From the NCBI GenBank assembly GCA_965276635.1, contig CBDIBC010000005.1, positions 1,798,001 through 1,862,000 on the forward strand: a stretch of DNA of 64,000 nucleotides, in the 5' to 3' direction. A program made the translations under genes and the position numbers. The DNA comes from CBDIBC01 sp965276635. Lineage in GTDB: Bacteria > Actinomycetota > Acidimicrobiia > Acidimicrobiales > Palsa-688. Below the pieces are notes generated by a model, which saw nothing but the letters and a program-made list of their open reading frames with translations, did no database searches and was not told the DNA's origin. Positions 32,532 through 41,840 of the stretch are shown in pieces (within the stretch, counting starts at the first letter, position 1; each line of letters starts with the position of its first letter).

Positions 32532-34403
32532 ATGTCTTCGCGCTCGTGGATCTCTCGTCGACGGCAGGTGGCAGCAGTGGCGGCTACCGCTTCACTGGCC
32601 GGGATCGGCTTCGCCGCTCCGGCCGTGGCTTCCAATGCCTCGCCGCCGGTCACGCTCAGCAGCGAGGTGATCCCCGGCATCGCGTCGGTCCCCTCGCTCG
32701 GTCCCGCTCCCGCCACGCAGGCCATGCAGCTGGCCGTCGCCGTGCGGGGCGCCAACCCCGGGGCCCTGGCCCAGGCGTACCACGCCGTCTACACACCGGG
32801 CAGCGCCGGCTACCACCACTTCCTCACGCCCCTGCAGCTGGCCGACCAGTTCGGGGCATCGACCGCCAGCTGGTCGGCCACCCAGTCATGGCTGGCGGCC
32901 GGCGGTCTGAAGGTCACCTACGCCTCGCCGACCCGAGACCTGTTGCTGGTGTCAGGCCCAGCCTCGGCCGTGGCGTCGCGCTTCGGGGTGACGTTGCAGC
33001 GCTACCACGCCGCCGCCGGAGACTTCATCGCCAACACCACGGCTCCCGCCGTGCCGGCGACCCTCGGCATCACCAACGTGGTCGGGCTGAACACCTTGGA
33101 CCGGTCGAAGGCGCTCGTCCAGGGGTCGAGTGGCACTACCGCCCCATCCGCCCCGACCGTCGGCAGCGAGAACATCGGGACCCAGACCCCGCAGGACCTG
33201 TGGGGGGCGTACAACCAGCCGGCCGCCGACGAGGGCCAGGGGACGACCGTCGGCATGTTCGGTGCGGGGGAGTACGCCAGCATCCAGAAGGACCTCACCC
33301 AGTTCGAGGGTGAGTACAAGCTTCCGGCCGTTCCCTCCAAGGTGGTCACGGTCGGCAGCGGGCCGTTCACCGACACGTCCGGCGGCCTCGAGTGGGACCT
33401 CGACACCCAGTCCGAGGTGGGCATGGCACCCCAGACGTCGAGCGTCTCGATGTACTTCGGCAGTGACCTCTCCGACCCGTCGGTCCTCGGCCTCTTCGAC
33501 GCCTGGGTGAGCGACACCAGTGGCCCCCACCAGATGAACGCCTCGTTCGGTGAGTGCGAGCTGAACCCGCTCGGCAGCGCCGCCGAGCCCGCCATCAACG
33601 CCATCAACAGCGCGCTCGGCACCACTGGTGCCGGCATCGGGCTGGTCGACGACCTCCAGGCCGTCGGCGACCCGGTCCTGCAGAAGGCGACGCTCGAGGG
33701 ACGGACGTTGTTCTCCAGCGCCGGCGACACCGGGTCCTCCTGCCCGGCCATCGTCCTCCCCGTGGTCGGCGCCGGCAACGGTGTGCTGAACCAGGTGGTG
33801 CCGTTCACCAACTATCCGGCGACCAGCCCCTTCGTCACCGGTGTCGGCGGCACGGTGCTCTACACCAACGGGTCCGGTCAGTCGGCCACCCGGGCCAGCG
33901 AGTACGCCTGGACCTTCGGCGGCGGCGGAGACAGCTTGTTCGTGCCGGCGCCGGCCTACCAGCAGGGCGTGAAGAACCTGGACCTGCCGTGCGTCTCGTC
34001 GCCCACCGGCGGCCTCACGGGCGCGGGCCAGCTGTGCCGCGGCGTGCCCGATGTGTCGGCCATGAGCGGTGACGTGTTGACGAACAACTACCCAATCGTG
34101 GCCGCCGGCCAGGACAGCTCCGAGGGCGGAACCAGCCTGTCGTCCCCACTGTGGGTCGGCATGTGGGCCCGCGTCCAGGGGGCGGCCACCACCGCCGGGG
34201 GCCACGGTTTCGCCAACGAGACCATCTACCGGTTGGGCAAGAACGCCACCACCGAGGCTCGTGACTTTACCGACATCACGACCGGCCTGGGTGGCATCCC
34301 CGTGGTGGGGAACGGCGCCTACCCGACCCTCCCCGGGTGGGACTATGCGACCGGCTGGGGCAGCCCCGACGTGGCCAACCTGATCACCGATGCCAACGGC
34401 TGA
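32532..34403 (+). CDS. S53 family peptidase (sedolisin/kumamolisin-like), with propeptide
   Basis: 623-residue secreted acid protease. Signal peptide about residues 1-34 with a basic SRRR start. The Pro-kumamolisin activation domain covers ~50-200 (YHAVYTPGSAGYHHFLTPLQLADQFG). The catalytic domain has the Glu/Asp pair in GLEWDLDTQ, oxyanion Asp region, and GGTSLSSPLW with the nucleophilic Ser. The calcium site is DFTDITTG and GWDYATGWGSPD. All catalytic elements seem present. Expected to act outside the cell at low pH. Confidence 0.93.
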   Translation: MSSRSWISRRRQVAAVAATASLAGIGFAAPAVASNASPPVTLSSEVIPGIASVPSLGPAPATQAMQLAVAVRGANPGALAQAYHAVYTPGSAGYHHFLTPLQLADQFGASTASWSATQSWLAAGGLKVTYASPTRDLLLVSGPASAVASRFGVTLQRYHAAAGDFIANTTAPAVPATLGITNVVGLNTLDRSKALVQGSSGTTAPSAPTVGSENIGTQTPQDLWGAYNQPAADEGQGTTVGMFGAGEYASIQKDLTQFEGEYKLPAVPSKVVTVGSGPFTDTSGGLEWDLDTQSEVGMAPQTSSVSMYFGSDLSDPSVLGLFDAWVSDTSGPHQMNASFGECELNPLGSAAEPAINAINSALGTTGAGIGLVDDLQAVGDPVLQKATLEGRTLFSSAGDTGSSCPAIVLPVVGAGNGVLNQVVPFTNYPATSPFVTGVGGTVLYTNGSGQSATRASEYAWTFGGGGDSLFVPAPAYQQGVKNLDLPCVSSPTGGLTGAGQLCRGVPDVSAMSGDVLTNNYPIVAAGQDSSEGGTSLSSPLWVGMWARVQGAATTAGGHGFANETIYRLGKNATTEARDFTDITTGLGGIPVVGNGAYPTLPGWDYATGWGSPDVANLITDANG

Positions 34404-34410
34404 GCACCGC

Positions 34411-35691
34411 TCACGACGGTGATGCAGGCGGCGGCCACTCACGTTCCCCCCGAACCGGAGGGCCCTGCGGCGGGGGCCCGTAGGTCGGGGGCGGCGCGGC
34501 GCCGGAGGGGCTCTGCGGGCGAGGCGTCGTAGCCCCCGGCGCCGGCGGCCCGGGTGGAGGCGCCCAGCCGGGACCGACCGGTCCAGGCATCGGCGGAGCC
34601 GGCGGGGCGGTCCACGGCCCGGCCGGCGCCCACGGGCCGTTCGCCGGCCACGCCGCACCGCTCGATGCGTGGGCGGCGGCTTGCCGGGCCCGGATGTTCG
34701 GCACCAGCCCCAGCCCAACCGCCACCGCCGCCAAGGCGACGGCAGCCACCACGTCGAGCCAGAACCACGGGGTGAGCTGGAGGTGCAGCTGCAACCCGAT
34801 CCGCTGCGCCTGGGCCGGTGACACGCCCAGCGCGGTGGGATCCTGCGTCTGGACGGTCTGGACGGCGCCGGCCACCAGCTGGGAGGCAAAGCTGACGAGC
34901 AGGCCGCCGATCACCACGGCGGCGGGGAGGGTCCGGCGGATCAGGCTGGCGCCGATGGGGACGAGACCGAGGATGATGGCGGCCACCACGTTGCCGGCAA
35001 TCACCAGGCCCGGCCCCTTGAACGCGTTCCCGGCGGACAGGTGGACGGTCCGGCTGGCGGCGCCGATCGTGGCGTCGTAGCGGTCCCATGCCGGCACGAA
35101 CGCCAGGGCAGTGCCGATCCCGGTCACCGCGGCGGCGACGGTCAACCAGATCCGGGTCCGGTCCGACCGGGGCGTTGGCACATCCAGCGCCACGAGGCCC
35201 CGGGCCCGCTGCGAGGGCGGGCCGCCGGCCGCTGCTGTCATCGGCCGGAACGCGGCGGCGACAGCGGTTCCTGCGCCGATGGCGCCGAGCAGCCACCCGA
35301 CGTTCACCAGCCAGAAACCGGCATCGGCGCCCACGCCGCGGGTGAGGGCCTGGCCGAGATCGGCGATCCGGAAGCCGAGCTCCCCGGCAGCCACCCCGAC
35401 GGCGGCCGCCGCCGCCATGCGAGTGAGGGCGACATCGAAGCTGGCGGCCAGCTGCACCATGAGCACCAGCAACCAGGTCCCGGCCACGACCCCGTACAGC
35501 GAAGCCTGATCGGCCTGCACCGCCAGTGATCGGTGCGGCGAGGAGAAGTAGGTCGGGAACATGCCGACCACGTGGAGGACGAGGGCGAGGCCGACGGCGA
35601 CCATCGACACCAGCATCCAATCGACCCTCGGCGTGGGGCGCTCCTCGACGCCGCCGCGATCGTGCGGAGCGCTGGGATTGGTCTCGAGCAT
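34411..35691 (-). CDS. Multi-pass membrane protein with proline-rich C-terminal tail
   Basis: About 426 residues from the ATG at 35691 (MLETNPSAPHD); an upstream in-frame start at 35736 is less likely. Around seven to nine hydrophobic segments alternate with short loops, for example WMLVSMVAVGLALVLHVVG and FWLDVVAAVALAAVAVGLG. The last ~90 residues are Pro/Gly/Ala-rich and probably cytoplasmic or disordered. No family recognised. Convergent with the S53 peptidase gene; only 7 bases separate the stops. Confidence 0.65.
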   Translation of the reverse strand: MLETNPSAPHDRGGVEERPTPRVDWMLVSMVAVGLALVLHVVGMFPTYFSSPHRSLAVQADQASLYGVVAGTWLLVLMVQLAASFDVALTRMAAAAAVGVAAGELGFRIADLGQALTRGVGADAGFWLVNVGWLLGAIGAGTAVAAAFRPMTAAAGGPPSQRARGLVALDVPTPRSDRTRIWLTVAAAVTGIGTALAFVPAWDRYDATIGAASRTVHLSAGNAFKGPGLVIAGNVVAAIILGLVPIGASLIRRTLPAAVVIGGLLVSFASQLVAGAVQTVQTQDPTALGVSPAQAQRIGLQLHLQLTPWFWLDVVAAVALAAVAVGLGLVPNIRARQAAAHASSGAAWPANGPWAPAGPWTAPPAPPMPGPVGPGWAPPPGPPAPGATTPRPQSPSGAAPPPTYGPPPQGPPVRGEREWPPPASPS

Positions 35692-35784
35692 GCCCACGAT
35701 CTTGGCGCATCGGGCTGAACGACCCCTGAGAATCACTCAGGTGGTTGTCGCGCTCACTCCTGGGCCGCCGCCTGCGGCTCCCTC

Positions 35785-36216
35785 CTACCGAGCGTGGATG
35801 TAGTCGTCGAGTGCCTGGCGGTCGGCTTCGAGCTCGTCCATGCGACGCTTCACCACGTCGCCGATGCTCACGATGCCGACCAGCGCTCCGTCGACCACCA
35901 CGGGCACGTGCCGGATGCGGTGCGTGGTCATGGTCGCGGCCAGGGACTCCACGTCGTCGTCCGGCGCAGCCAGCTGCAGGCCGGTCGACATGATGGCCGA
36001 GACCGGGTGGTCGAGAAGCGATCCTCCCGCCTCGTGCAGATGTCGGACGACGTCGCGCTCGGAGACGATCCCCTGGGGCCGTCTCCCGTCGTCCGACACC
36101 ACCAGGGCGCCGACCCGATGGCGGACCAGCATCCCTACCGCCTCTTTCACGGTTGCGTCCGGCTCGATGGTCGCCACCTCGGTGCCCTTGTCTCGGAGCA
36201 GTTGATCGATCTTCAC
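35785..36216 (-). CDS. CBS-domain pair protein
   Basis: 143 residues made of two CBS domains: VATIEPDATVKEAVGML and GALVVSDDGRRPQGIVSERDVV, then LAAPDDDVESLAATMTTHRIRHVPVV and GALVGIVSIGDVV. Such stand-alone pairs bind adenosine nucleotides and act as energy or ligand sensors. GTG at 36216 is chosen because it directly precedes KIDQLLRDKG; the frame stays open much further without conserved sequence. Divergent from the GNAT gene. Confidence 0.85.
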   Translation of the reverse strand: MKIDQLLRDKGTEVATIEPDATVKEAVGMLVRHRVGALVVSDDGRRPQGIVSERDVVRHLHEAGGSLLDHPVSAIMSTGLQLAAPDDDVESLAATMTTHRIRHVPVVVDGALVGIVSIGDVVKRRMDELEADRQALDDYIHAR

Positions 36217-36333
36217 CGCGGTCTCCCCCCGGGGTCGGCGGGCCACCGCCCGCTGGCTCCGATGGTACTGCGCGGATCTGTCGGTTGCCGCCTGGCCGAG
36301 GCCCGGTCCCCGCTCCTTTGACAAGATGTCCCG

Positions 36334-36867
36334 ATGCCGCAGATGCGACTGGCCCGACAGGACGACATCGATTCCGTCGTCGCCCTGGTGGAGTCGGCAT
36401 ATCGGGGTGACGCCAGCCGGGTGGGATGGACGACCGAGGCGGACCTGATCGATGGCCAACGCACCGACAGCGACGCCGTGCACGAGGCCATCGAGGACCA
36501 TGCCAGCCGCCTGGTGCTGCTCGTCGCCGACGGCGGGCCGATCAGCTGCTACCGACTGGAGCGCCGCCCCCCCACTCGCGCCTACTTCGGGATGTTCTGT
36601 GTCCGACCCGATCGGCAGGGAGGTGGCATCGGCCGGACCATGCTCGCCGACGCCGAGCAGCGGGCCGGGCGGGAATGGGAGGCGACCGAGCTGCACATGA
36701 CCGTGATCCGCCAGAGGTCCGACCTGATCGCCTGGTACGAGTGGCTCGGCTACCGGCGTACCGGCGACACGGCCCCGTTCCCCTACGGCGACGAGCGCTA
36801 CGGTCGCCCGACCCGTCCCGACCTCGAGTTCGTGTACCTGGCCAAGCGCCTCGACGAGCAGCCATGA
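36334..36867 (+). CDS. GNAT-family N-acetyltransferase
   Basis: 177 residues: MRLARQDDIDSVVALVESAYRG is the usual GNAT start, FGMFCVRPDRQGGGIGRTMLADAEQ carries the acetyl-CoA loop (RQGGGIG), and LIAWYEWLGYRRTG is the closing motif. Substrate unknown. Overlaps the next gene by 4 bases. Confidence 0.88.
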   Translation: MPQMRLARQDDIDSVVALVESAYRGDASRVGWTTEADLIDGQRTDSDAVHEAIEDHASRLVLLVADGGPISCYRLERRPPTRAYFGMFCVRPDRQGGGIGRTMLADAEQRAGREWEATELHMTVIRQRSDLIAWYEWLGYRRTGDTAPFPYGDERYGRPTRPDLEFVYLAKRLDEQP

Positions 36868-37436
36868 GCGAACAGGCACCTTCGCTCACCGTCCACCACC
36901 TGCGGATCACCCTGCTCGACGTCAGCCCGCCCATCTGGCGCGAGCTGCGGGTGCCGAGCGTCGTCACCCTCCGCCTCCTGCACCAGATCCTGCAGATCGC
37001 CATGGGCTGGGAGGACCGCCACCTTCACGAGTGGCGGGTGGGCGACATCACGTTCGGACCGCCGGAGGAGGAGACGTGGGGCGAGGAGCTGGCCGACGAG
37101 TCGGCCGTCCTCCTCAGCGAGGTGGCGCCGGCTGACGCCTCGATCGAGTACGTCTACGACCTGGGCGACGAATGGCAGCACATCGTCGAGGTTGTCGCCA
37201 TCGAGCGCTACGACGCTCGCGTCGCTCCAGTCGCCTGCCTCGGAGGCGCCCGGGCCTGCCCGCCGGAGGACATCGGCGGGCCGCCGGGGTACGAGCACCT
37301 CCTCGACGCTCTCACCGACCCCGACGACTCGCAGCACGCCGAGCTGGTCGAGTTGCTCGGCGACAGCTGGGCTCCCGAGGACTTCGACGCCGACCGGGTC
37401 GATCGAGCCCTGGAGGCGTTGTGGCGAGCGACGTGA
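36864..37436 (+). CDS. Plasmid pRiA4b ORF-3-like protein
   Basis: 190 residues beginning LTVHHLRITLLDVSPPIWRELRV, with LHQILQIAMGWEDRHLHEW and YVYDLGDEWQHIVEVV, the signature of the pRiA4b ORF-3 / IS1096 TnpR-associated family of unknown function. GARACPPEDIGGPPGYEHLL near the C terminus is also typical. It is coupled to the GNAT gene by an ATGA overlap; no transposon features are seen around it. Confidence 0.85.
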   Translation: MSEQAPSLTVHHLRITLLDVSPPIWRELRVPSVVTLRLLHQILQIAMGWEDRHLHEWRVGDITFGPPEEETWGEELADESAVLLSEVAPADASIEYVYDLGDEWQHIVEVVAIERYDARVAPVACLGGARACPPEDIGGPPGYEHLLDALTDPDDSQHAELVELLGDSWAPEDFDADRVDRALEALWRAT

Positions 37437-37559
37437 GCGTGAGGGCCCGCTGCGAAACTACGTGCGCAGCCGCAACGGGCTCTGCCCTCTCGGGAGCGCT
37501 CCTCGGCCTCCGGCCGCGCACGTCGTCTCTACGCCGTCCCTGACGCTACCTTGACGCTC

Positions 37560-38696
37560 ATGCCCGACGACGTCCGGCCGTTCCGGATCGCGGTCGCCGA
37601 CTGCGATCTGGTGGACCTGCGCGAGCGGCTGGCCCGGACCCGTTGGCCCGAGATGGAGACCGTCGACGACTGGTCGCAGGGCATGCCCTTGGCCTACCTG
37701 CAGCCGCTCGTCCGGCACTGGTTTGATGGCTATGACTGGCGGGCCCGTGAAACCCGGTTGAACACGTGGCCCCAGTTCCACACCGACATCGACGGCCTCC
37801 CGATCCATTTCCTCCACGTCCGGTCCTCCGAACCCGATGCCCTGCCCGTCGTCATCACCCACGGCTGGCCCGGCTCGATCGTCGAGTTCCTCGACGTCCT
37901 CGGGCCGCTCACCGATCCCGCGGCCCACGGAGGCGACGCCGGCGACGCCTTCCACGTCGTCTGCCCCTCGTTGCCCGGGTACGGCTGGAGCGGCAAGCCG
38001 ACGAGGGCCGGTTGGGGAGTAGAACGGACGGCCCGGGCCTGGGCGCAGCTCATGGCTCGCCTCGGCTACGACCGCTACGGCGCCCAGGGCGGGGACTGGG
38101 GCTCCATGGTCACCACGGCCATCGGGCAGCTCGACCCCGAGCACCTCGCCGGCATCCACATCAACATGGTGATCGCTGGCCCCGGGCCCGGCGACGGCGA
38201 GCCCACGCCGGAGGAGAAGGAGGCGTCGGCCGGGTTGACCCGCTTCATGAGCGAGGGGTCCGGTTACTCCCACCAGCAGTCGACCCGCCCCCAGACGCTC
38301 GGCTACGGCCTGGTGGACTCGCCGGTCGGCCAGTGCGCCTGGATCCTCGAGAAGTTCCACGCCTGGACCGACACCGGCGGCGATCCCATCGGGATGATGG
38401 GCGCCGACCGGCTGCTGGACAACGTGATGGTCTACTGGCTGACGGCGACGGGCGCCTCGTCCGCCCGGCTGTATTGGGAGAGCGGGCGCGGCCGGCCGAA
38501 CGACCCGGTGGAGGTGCCGATGGGCGCCTCGATCTACCCGCGGGAGGTGGTGCGCGCCTCCCGGCGGTGGGCCGCCCACCAGTATCGCGACATCCGCTAT
38601 TGGGCCGAGATGCCGCGAGGCGGCCACTTCGCGGCCATGGAGCAGCCCGAGCTGTTCGTCGGCGAGCTGCGCCGGTTCTTCCGCGACCTGCGGTAA
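37560..38696 (+). CDS. Epoxide hydrolase with EHN N-terminal domain
   Basis: About 378 residues. The N-terminal EHN region (PFRIAVADCDLVDLRERLARTRWPE) is followed by an alpha/beta-hydrolase fold: oxyanion HGWPGS, nucleophile Asp in GAQGGDWGS, a helical lid, and the C-terminal catalytic His in RGGHFAAMEQP. It opens epoxides to diols, usually of small xenobiotic or lipid substrates. ATG at 37560 preferred over TTG at 37551. Confidence 0.92.
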   Translation: MPDDVRPFRIAVADCDLVDLRERLARTRWPEMETVDDWSQGMPLAYLQPLVRHWFDGYDWRARETRLNTWPQFHTDIDGLPIHFLHVRSSEPDALPVVITHGWPGSIVEFLDVLGPLTDPAAHGGDAGDAFHVVCPSLPGYGWSGKPTRAGWGVERTARAWAQLMARLGYDRYGAQGGDWGSMVTTAIGQLDPEHLAGIHINMVIAGPGPGDGEPTPEEKEASAGLTRFMSEGSGYSHQQSTRPQTLGYGLVDSPVGQCAWILEKFHAWTDTGGDPIGMMGADRLLDNVMVYWLTATGASSARLYWESGRGRPNDPVEVPMGASIYPREVVRASRRWAAHQYRDIRYWAEMPRGGHFAAMEQPELFVGELRRFFRDLR

Positions 38697-38800
38697 ACGC
38701 GGGCCCCGACCTGGAGCTGGCCGGGCCGGCCGACCTTGACTCGCAGTTCATGGACGGGATCAGCAGCTCATCAACGGGATCGAGCACCTGCCGGTGGCGT

Positions 38801-39583
38801 TCACGCCGCACCGTCCCACTGGGCGCGTCGCTGCAGCACCTCCCTGAGCCGGCTGGGCCGGTCGGTCATGATGCCGTCCACTCCGAGGTCCAGCAGCCAC
38901 TCCATGGTGCTGGCGTCGTCGATGGTCCACACGTGCACGGCCCGACCGAGGCGATGGGCGACGTCCACGAAGCGCTGGTCCGTCACCGGCACCGGCCCGT
39001 GGCGCACCGGCACCTGGGCCGCACCGGCATGCGGACGACCGGCGAGGGCACCGGGCCACGGGGTCAGGCTGGCCAGGCGCAGGCGCGTGATCTCGCTGGG
39101 GCCCATAGCGGTGCACAGCCGGGGTCCGAGGGCGCCCCTGACCCGCCGCAGCCGTCGATCCGAGAAGGACGTGATGCACACCCGGTCGATGGCGTCGGCC
39201 GCCCGGAGAACCTGGACCAGCGGATCGACCACCGCGTCGTGCTTGGCGTCGATGTTCCAGCGCACATCGGGCCATGCGGCCAGCAGCTCGTCGAGGCGAG
39301 GGACGCCGGCACCCCCGGTCAGGCGGGCGGCGGCCACCTCCACCCACGGCAGCGCCGTCACCGTCCCGTGCCGGTCGCTGACCCGGTCGAGGGTGGGGTC
39401 GTGGATGATGGCCACCACGCCATCGGCGGTGGCGTGCACGTCGGTCTCCATGTACCGATAGCCGAGGCTCTGCGCATGGGTGAAGGCCGCGACCGTGTTC
39501 TCCGGCGCCTCGCGCGCCCCGCCACGATGGGCGAAGGCGATGGGCCGTCCCCCGTTGTCCAGGAACGGATGCGAGGCGCCCAC
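38801..39583 (-). CDS. Glycerophosphodiester phosphodiesterase
   Basis: 260-residue TIM-barrel of the GDPD family: IAFAHRGGAREAPENTVAAF (HRG...ENT), YMETDVHATADGVVAIIHDPTLDR with the metal-binding Glu/Asp and second His, WNIDAKHD and VHVWTIDDASTMEWLLDLGVDGIMTDRP. It hydrolyses glycerophosphodiesters to glycerol-3-phosphate. The gpsA gene on its upstream side fits a lipid-precursor neighbourhood. Confidence 0.92.
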   Translation of the reverse strand: MGASHPFLDNGGRPIAFAHRGGAREAPENTVAAFTHAQSLGYRYMETDVHATADGVVAIIHDPTLDRVSDRHGTVTALPWVEVAAARLTGGAGVPRLDELLAAWPDVRWNIDAKHDAVVDPLVQVLRAADAIDRVCITSFSDRRLRRVRGALGPRLCTAMGPSEITRLRLASLTPWPGALAGRPHAGAAQVPVRHGPVPVTDQRFVDVAHRLGRAVHVWTIDDASTMEWLLDLGVDGIMTDRPSRLREVLQRRAQWDGAA

Positions 39584-39592
39584 TTCGCCAGC

Positions 39593-39672
39593 ATAGGAGG
39601 ACCGGCATAGGAGGGACCGGCACAGGAGGGACCAGCCCAGAGGGACCAGCCCAGAGGGACCAGCCCAGGGCC
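39593..39672 (+). repeat. Short imperfect tandem repeats between gpsA and the phosphodiesterase
   Basis: GGACCGGCATAGGAGG-like units (13-17 bp) followed by AGAGGGACCAGCCC units repeated three times. No gene. Confidence 0.7.
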
Positions 39673-39674
39673 GT

Positions 39675-40667
39675 CTAGCCGGGCTCGGACTCGTGGCCGG
39701 GCGCGGCGCCCAGACCCCGATAGGCGTCGATGGGCCGCTCCTCGCCGACGACCACCTTGTAGATCTCCTGGCAGATAGGGAGCTCCACGCCGTGGCGCTC
39801 GGCCAGCTCCAGGGTCACCACGGCGGTGTGCACCCCCTCGGCGACCATGTGCATCTCGGCCAGGATCTCGGCCAACGCCCGTCCCTTGCCGAGCTGCTCG
39901 CCGACCGTGCGGTTCCGGCTCTGCGGGCTCATGCAGGTGGCCATGAGGTCGCCCATGCCGGCCAGCCCCGCCAGCGTCTGCGGTTCTGCCCCCATGGCCA
40001 CCCCGAGGCGGGTCAGCTCGGCCAGGCCGCGCGTGATCACCGCCGCCCGGGTGTTGTCTCCGACCCCGAGGCCCTGGGCGATGCCGGCGGCGATGGCGAT
40101 GACGTTCTTCAAGGCGCCGCCGATCTCGCAGCCGATGACGTCGTGGTTCATGTACACCCGGAACAGCTTGTGGCGGAGGACGCCCTGGAGGGCCTTGGCC
40201 ACGCTCAGGTCCTCGGTGGCGATCACGCTGGCGGCTGCGTACCCGCTCATGATCTCCCTCGCCAGGTTCGGGCCCGACAGGGCGGCGGCCGGGTGCCCGG
40301 GGAGAAGCTCGGAGATGATCTGGGTCATCCGCTCGAGCGTCCCCGCCTCGATCCCCTTCGTCAGGCTGACCACCGGTACCCAGGGCCGGACCCACCGCGA
40401 CGCGGTGGCCAACGTGGAACGGAACCCCTGGGACGGGACACCGACGATCAACACGTCCGCGTCGCGCAGGGCCCGCTCCAGGTCGTCGGTGGCGCGCAGC
40501 CGCTTGGGCAGGCTGTGGCCGGGGAGGTAGCGGTCGTTGGTGTGCTGGTCGTTGACCTCGGCCACCACCGTGGCGTCCCGTGCCCACAGCATGGTGGGGT
40601 GGCGGGCCGTGGTCAGCGATGCCACCGTCGTGCCCCACGACCCACCGCCCAGCACGGTCACCTTCAT
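39675..40667 (-). CDS. gpsA: Glycerol-3-phosphate dehydrogenase [NAD(P)+]
   Basis: 330 residues. MKVTVLGGGSWGTTVASL is the nucleotide-binding start. VPVVSLTKGIE, ALSGPNLAREI, GCEIGGALKNVIAIAAGI with the catalytic Lys, NTRAAVITRGLAE and GLAGMGDLMATC follow in order. It makes sn-glycerol-3-phosphate for phospholipid synthesis. The ATG at 40667 precedes the glycine-rich loop at the usual distance. Confidence 0.95.
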   Translation of the reverse strand: MKVTVLGGGSWGTTVASLTTARHPTMLWARDATVVAEVNDQHTNDRYLPGHSLPKRLRATDDLERALRDADVLIVGVPSQGFRSTLATASRWVRPWVPVVSLTKGIEAGTLERMTQIISELLPGHPAAALSGPNLAREIMSGYAAASVIATEDLSVAKALQGVLRHKLFRVYMNHDVIGCEIGGALKNVIAIAAGIAQGLGVGDNTRAAVITRGLAELTRLGVAMGAEPQTLAGLAGMGDLMATCMSPQSRNRTVGEQLGKGRALAEILAEMHMVAEGVHTAVVTLELAERHGVELPICQEIYKVVVGEERPIDAYRGLGAAPGHESEPG

Positions 40668-40771
40668 GTGCTCCTCCCTGGTTCTGCGATCCGGTCGGCT
40701 GTCGTCCTGTTGGCTGCCTGCCGGTTGGCTGGCCACCCTAACGTCGGCCGAGACACGCCACCGGGTTGCTT

Positions 40772-40830
40772 ACAGCGTCGAATGGCACAGCGTCGAATGA
40801 CACAGCGTCGAACGGCACAGTGTCGGGCGC
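40772..40830 (+). repeat. Four tandem 15-bp repeats upstream of the MerR-like gene
   Basis: Unit ACAGCGTCGAATGGC at 40772, 40787 and 40802, with a diverged fourth copy at 40817. They end directly at a TATCAT -10-like box (40831-40836), and the GTG of the regulator is 6 bases further on. Likely operator/activator sites in the gpsA-merR divergent region. Confidence 0.8.
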
Positions 40831-40836
40831 TATCAT
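40831..40836 (+). promoter_or_regulatory. -10 box of the MerR-like gene, leaderless transcript
   Basis: TATCAT placed 6 bases before GTG 40842. The -35 region would fall inside the 15-bp repeats. Confidence 0.5.
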
Positions 40837-40841
40837 GGACT

Positions 40842-41228
40842 GTGGGCGCGCCCAGGGAACCGAATCCGGCCGTCGGCCCGGGCGGCGAGGGGCGACCCGA
40901 GTACCGCATCGACGAGCTAGCCCGCCAGGCGGGTACCACCGTCCGCAACGTCCGGGCCTATCAGGACAGGGGCCTGCTGCCGCCGCCTCGCCGTCAGGGA
41001 CGGGTCGGCTTCTACTCGGAGTTCCACCTGGCCCGTCTCCGCCTCATCGGTGCGCTGTTGGGGCGGGGCTACACCCTGTCCAACATCACCGAGCTGATCG
41101 CCGGCTGGGAGCGTGGGAAGGACCTCGGCGAGCTGCTCGGCCCGGGGACGGCGCTGATCGGATCGTGGTCCGACGAGCCCGGATGGCCGCCGCCGACGCG
41201 TCGGCATCCTGATCAGCGATGTCACTAG
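40842..41228 (+). CDS. MerR-family transcriptional regulator, short
   Basis: 128 residues. EYRIDELARQAGTTVRNVRAYQDRGLLPPPRRQGRVGFYSE is a MerR winged-helix domain. ARLRLIGALLGRGYTLSNITELIAGWERG continues the dimerisation helix. The usual C-terminal effector part (another 80-120 residues) is missing: the protein ends shortly after the helix, just before sigR. It may be a genuine short MerR-type repressor or a truncated gene. Confidence 0.75.
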   Translation: MGAPREPNPAVGPGGEGRPEYRIDELARQAGTTVRNVRAYQDRGLLPPPRRQGRVGFYSEFHLARLRLIGALLGRGYTLSNITELIAGWERGKDLGELLGPGTALIGSWSDEPGWPPPTRRHPDQRCH

Positions 41229-41249
41229 GTGGGAGTAGGGTTCGCTGCC

Positions 41250-41828
41250 ATGGCCGACCAGGCGCAGTTCGCGGATCTGGCGATGGAGTACATGAGCTCG
41301 CTGTACAGCGCCGCGCTCCGCATGACCAGGAACCCGGCCGATGCCGAGGACCTGGTCCAGGAGACCTATCTCAAGGCCTACCGGGCGTTCGCCACCTTCA
41401 GGGAGGGCACGAACCTGAAGGCCTGGATGTACAAGATCCTGACCAACACCTTCATCAACTCCTACCGGTCCAGGAAGCGGCGCCCCGAGCAGACGGAGCT
41501 GGACGAGGGGGAGGACCTCTACCTCTACCGCCGCTTGGGGGGCCTGGAGGCGGTGGCGGCCAGCCGGAGTGCCGAGGAGGAGGTGCTGGACCACTTCACC
41601 GACACGGATGTCAAAGAGGCGGTGGAGGCCCTGCCCGAGCAGTTCCGCCTCGCTGTCTTGTTGGCCGACGTCGAGGGCTTCTCGTACAAGGAGATCGCCG
41701 AGATCCTCGACATTCCCATCGGGACGGTGATGAGTCGGCTGCATCGTGGAAGAAAGGCGCTGCAAAAGACGTTGCACGAGTTTGGAATGCGACAGGGCCT
41801 GGTCCCCGTCGCCGATGCACCTCGTTGA
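41250..41828 (+). CDS. sigR: RNA polymerase sigma factor, SigR/SigH type ECF
   Basis: 192 residues. Region 2 is FADLAMEYMSSLYSAALRMTRNPADAEDLVQETYLKAYRAF and NLKAWMYKILTNTFINSYR; region 4 is EALPEQFRLAVLLADVEGFSYKEIAEILDIPIGTVMSRLHRGRKAL. These match the thiol-oxidative-stress sigma factors SigR (Streptomyces) and SigH (mycobacteria). ATG at 41250 follows GGGAGTAGGG; a GTG at 41229 is possible. The zinc anti-sigma gene follows after 12 bases, as in those systems. Confidence 0.92.
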   Translation: MADQAQFADLAMEYMSSLYSAALRMTRNPADAEDLVQETYLKAYRAFATFREGTNLKAWMYKILTNTFINSYRSRKRRPEQTELDEGEDLYLYRRLGGLEAVAASRSAEEEVLDHFTDTDVKEAVEALPEQFRLAVLLADVEGFSYKEIAEILDIPIGTVMSRLHRGRKALQKTLHEFGMRQGLVPVADAPR

Positions 41829-41840
41829 ACTGACGCCACC

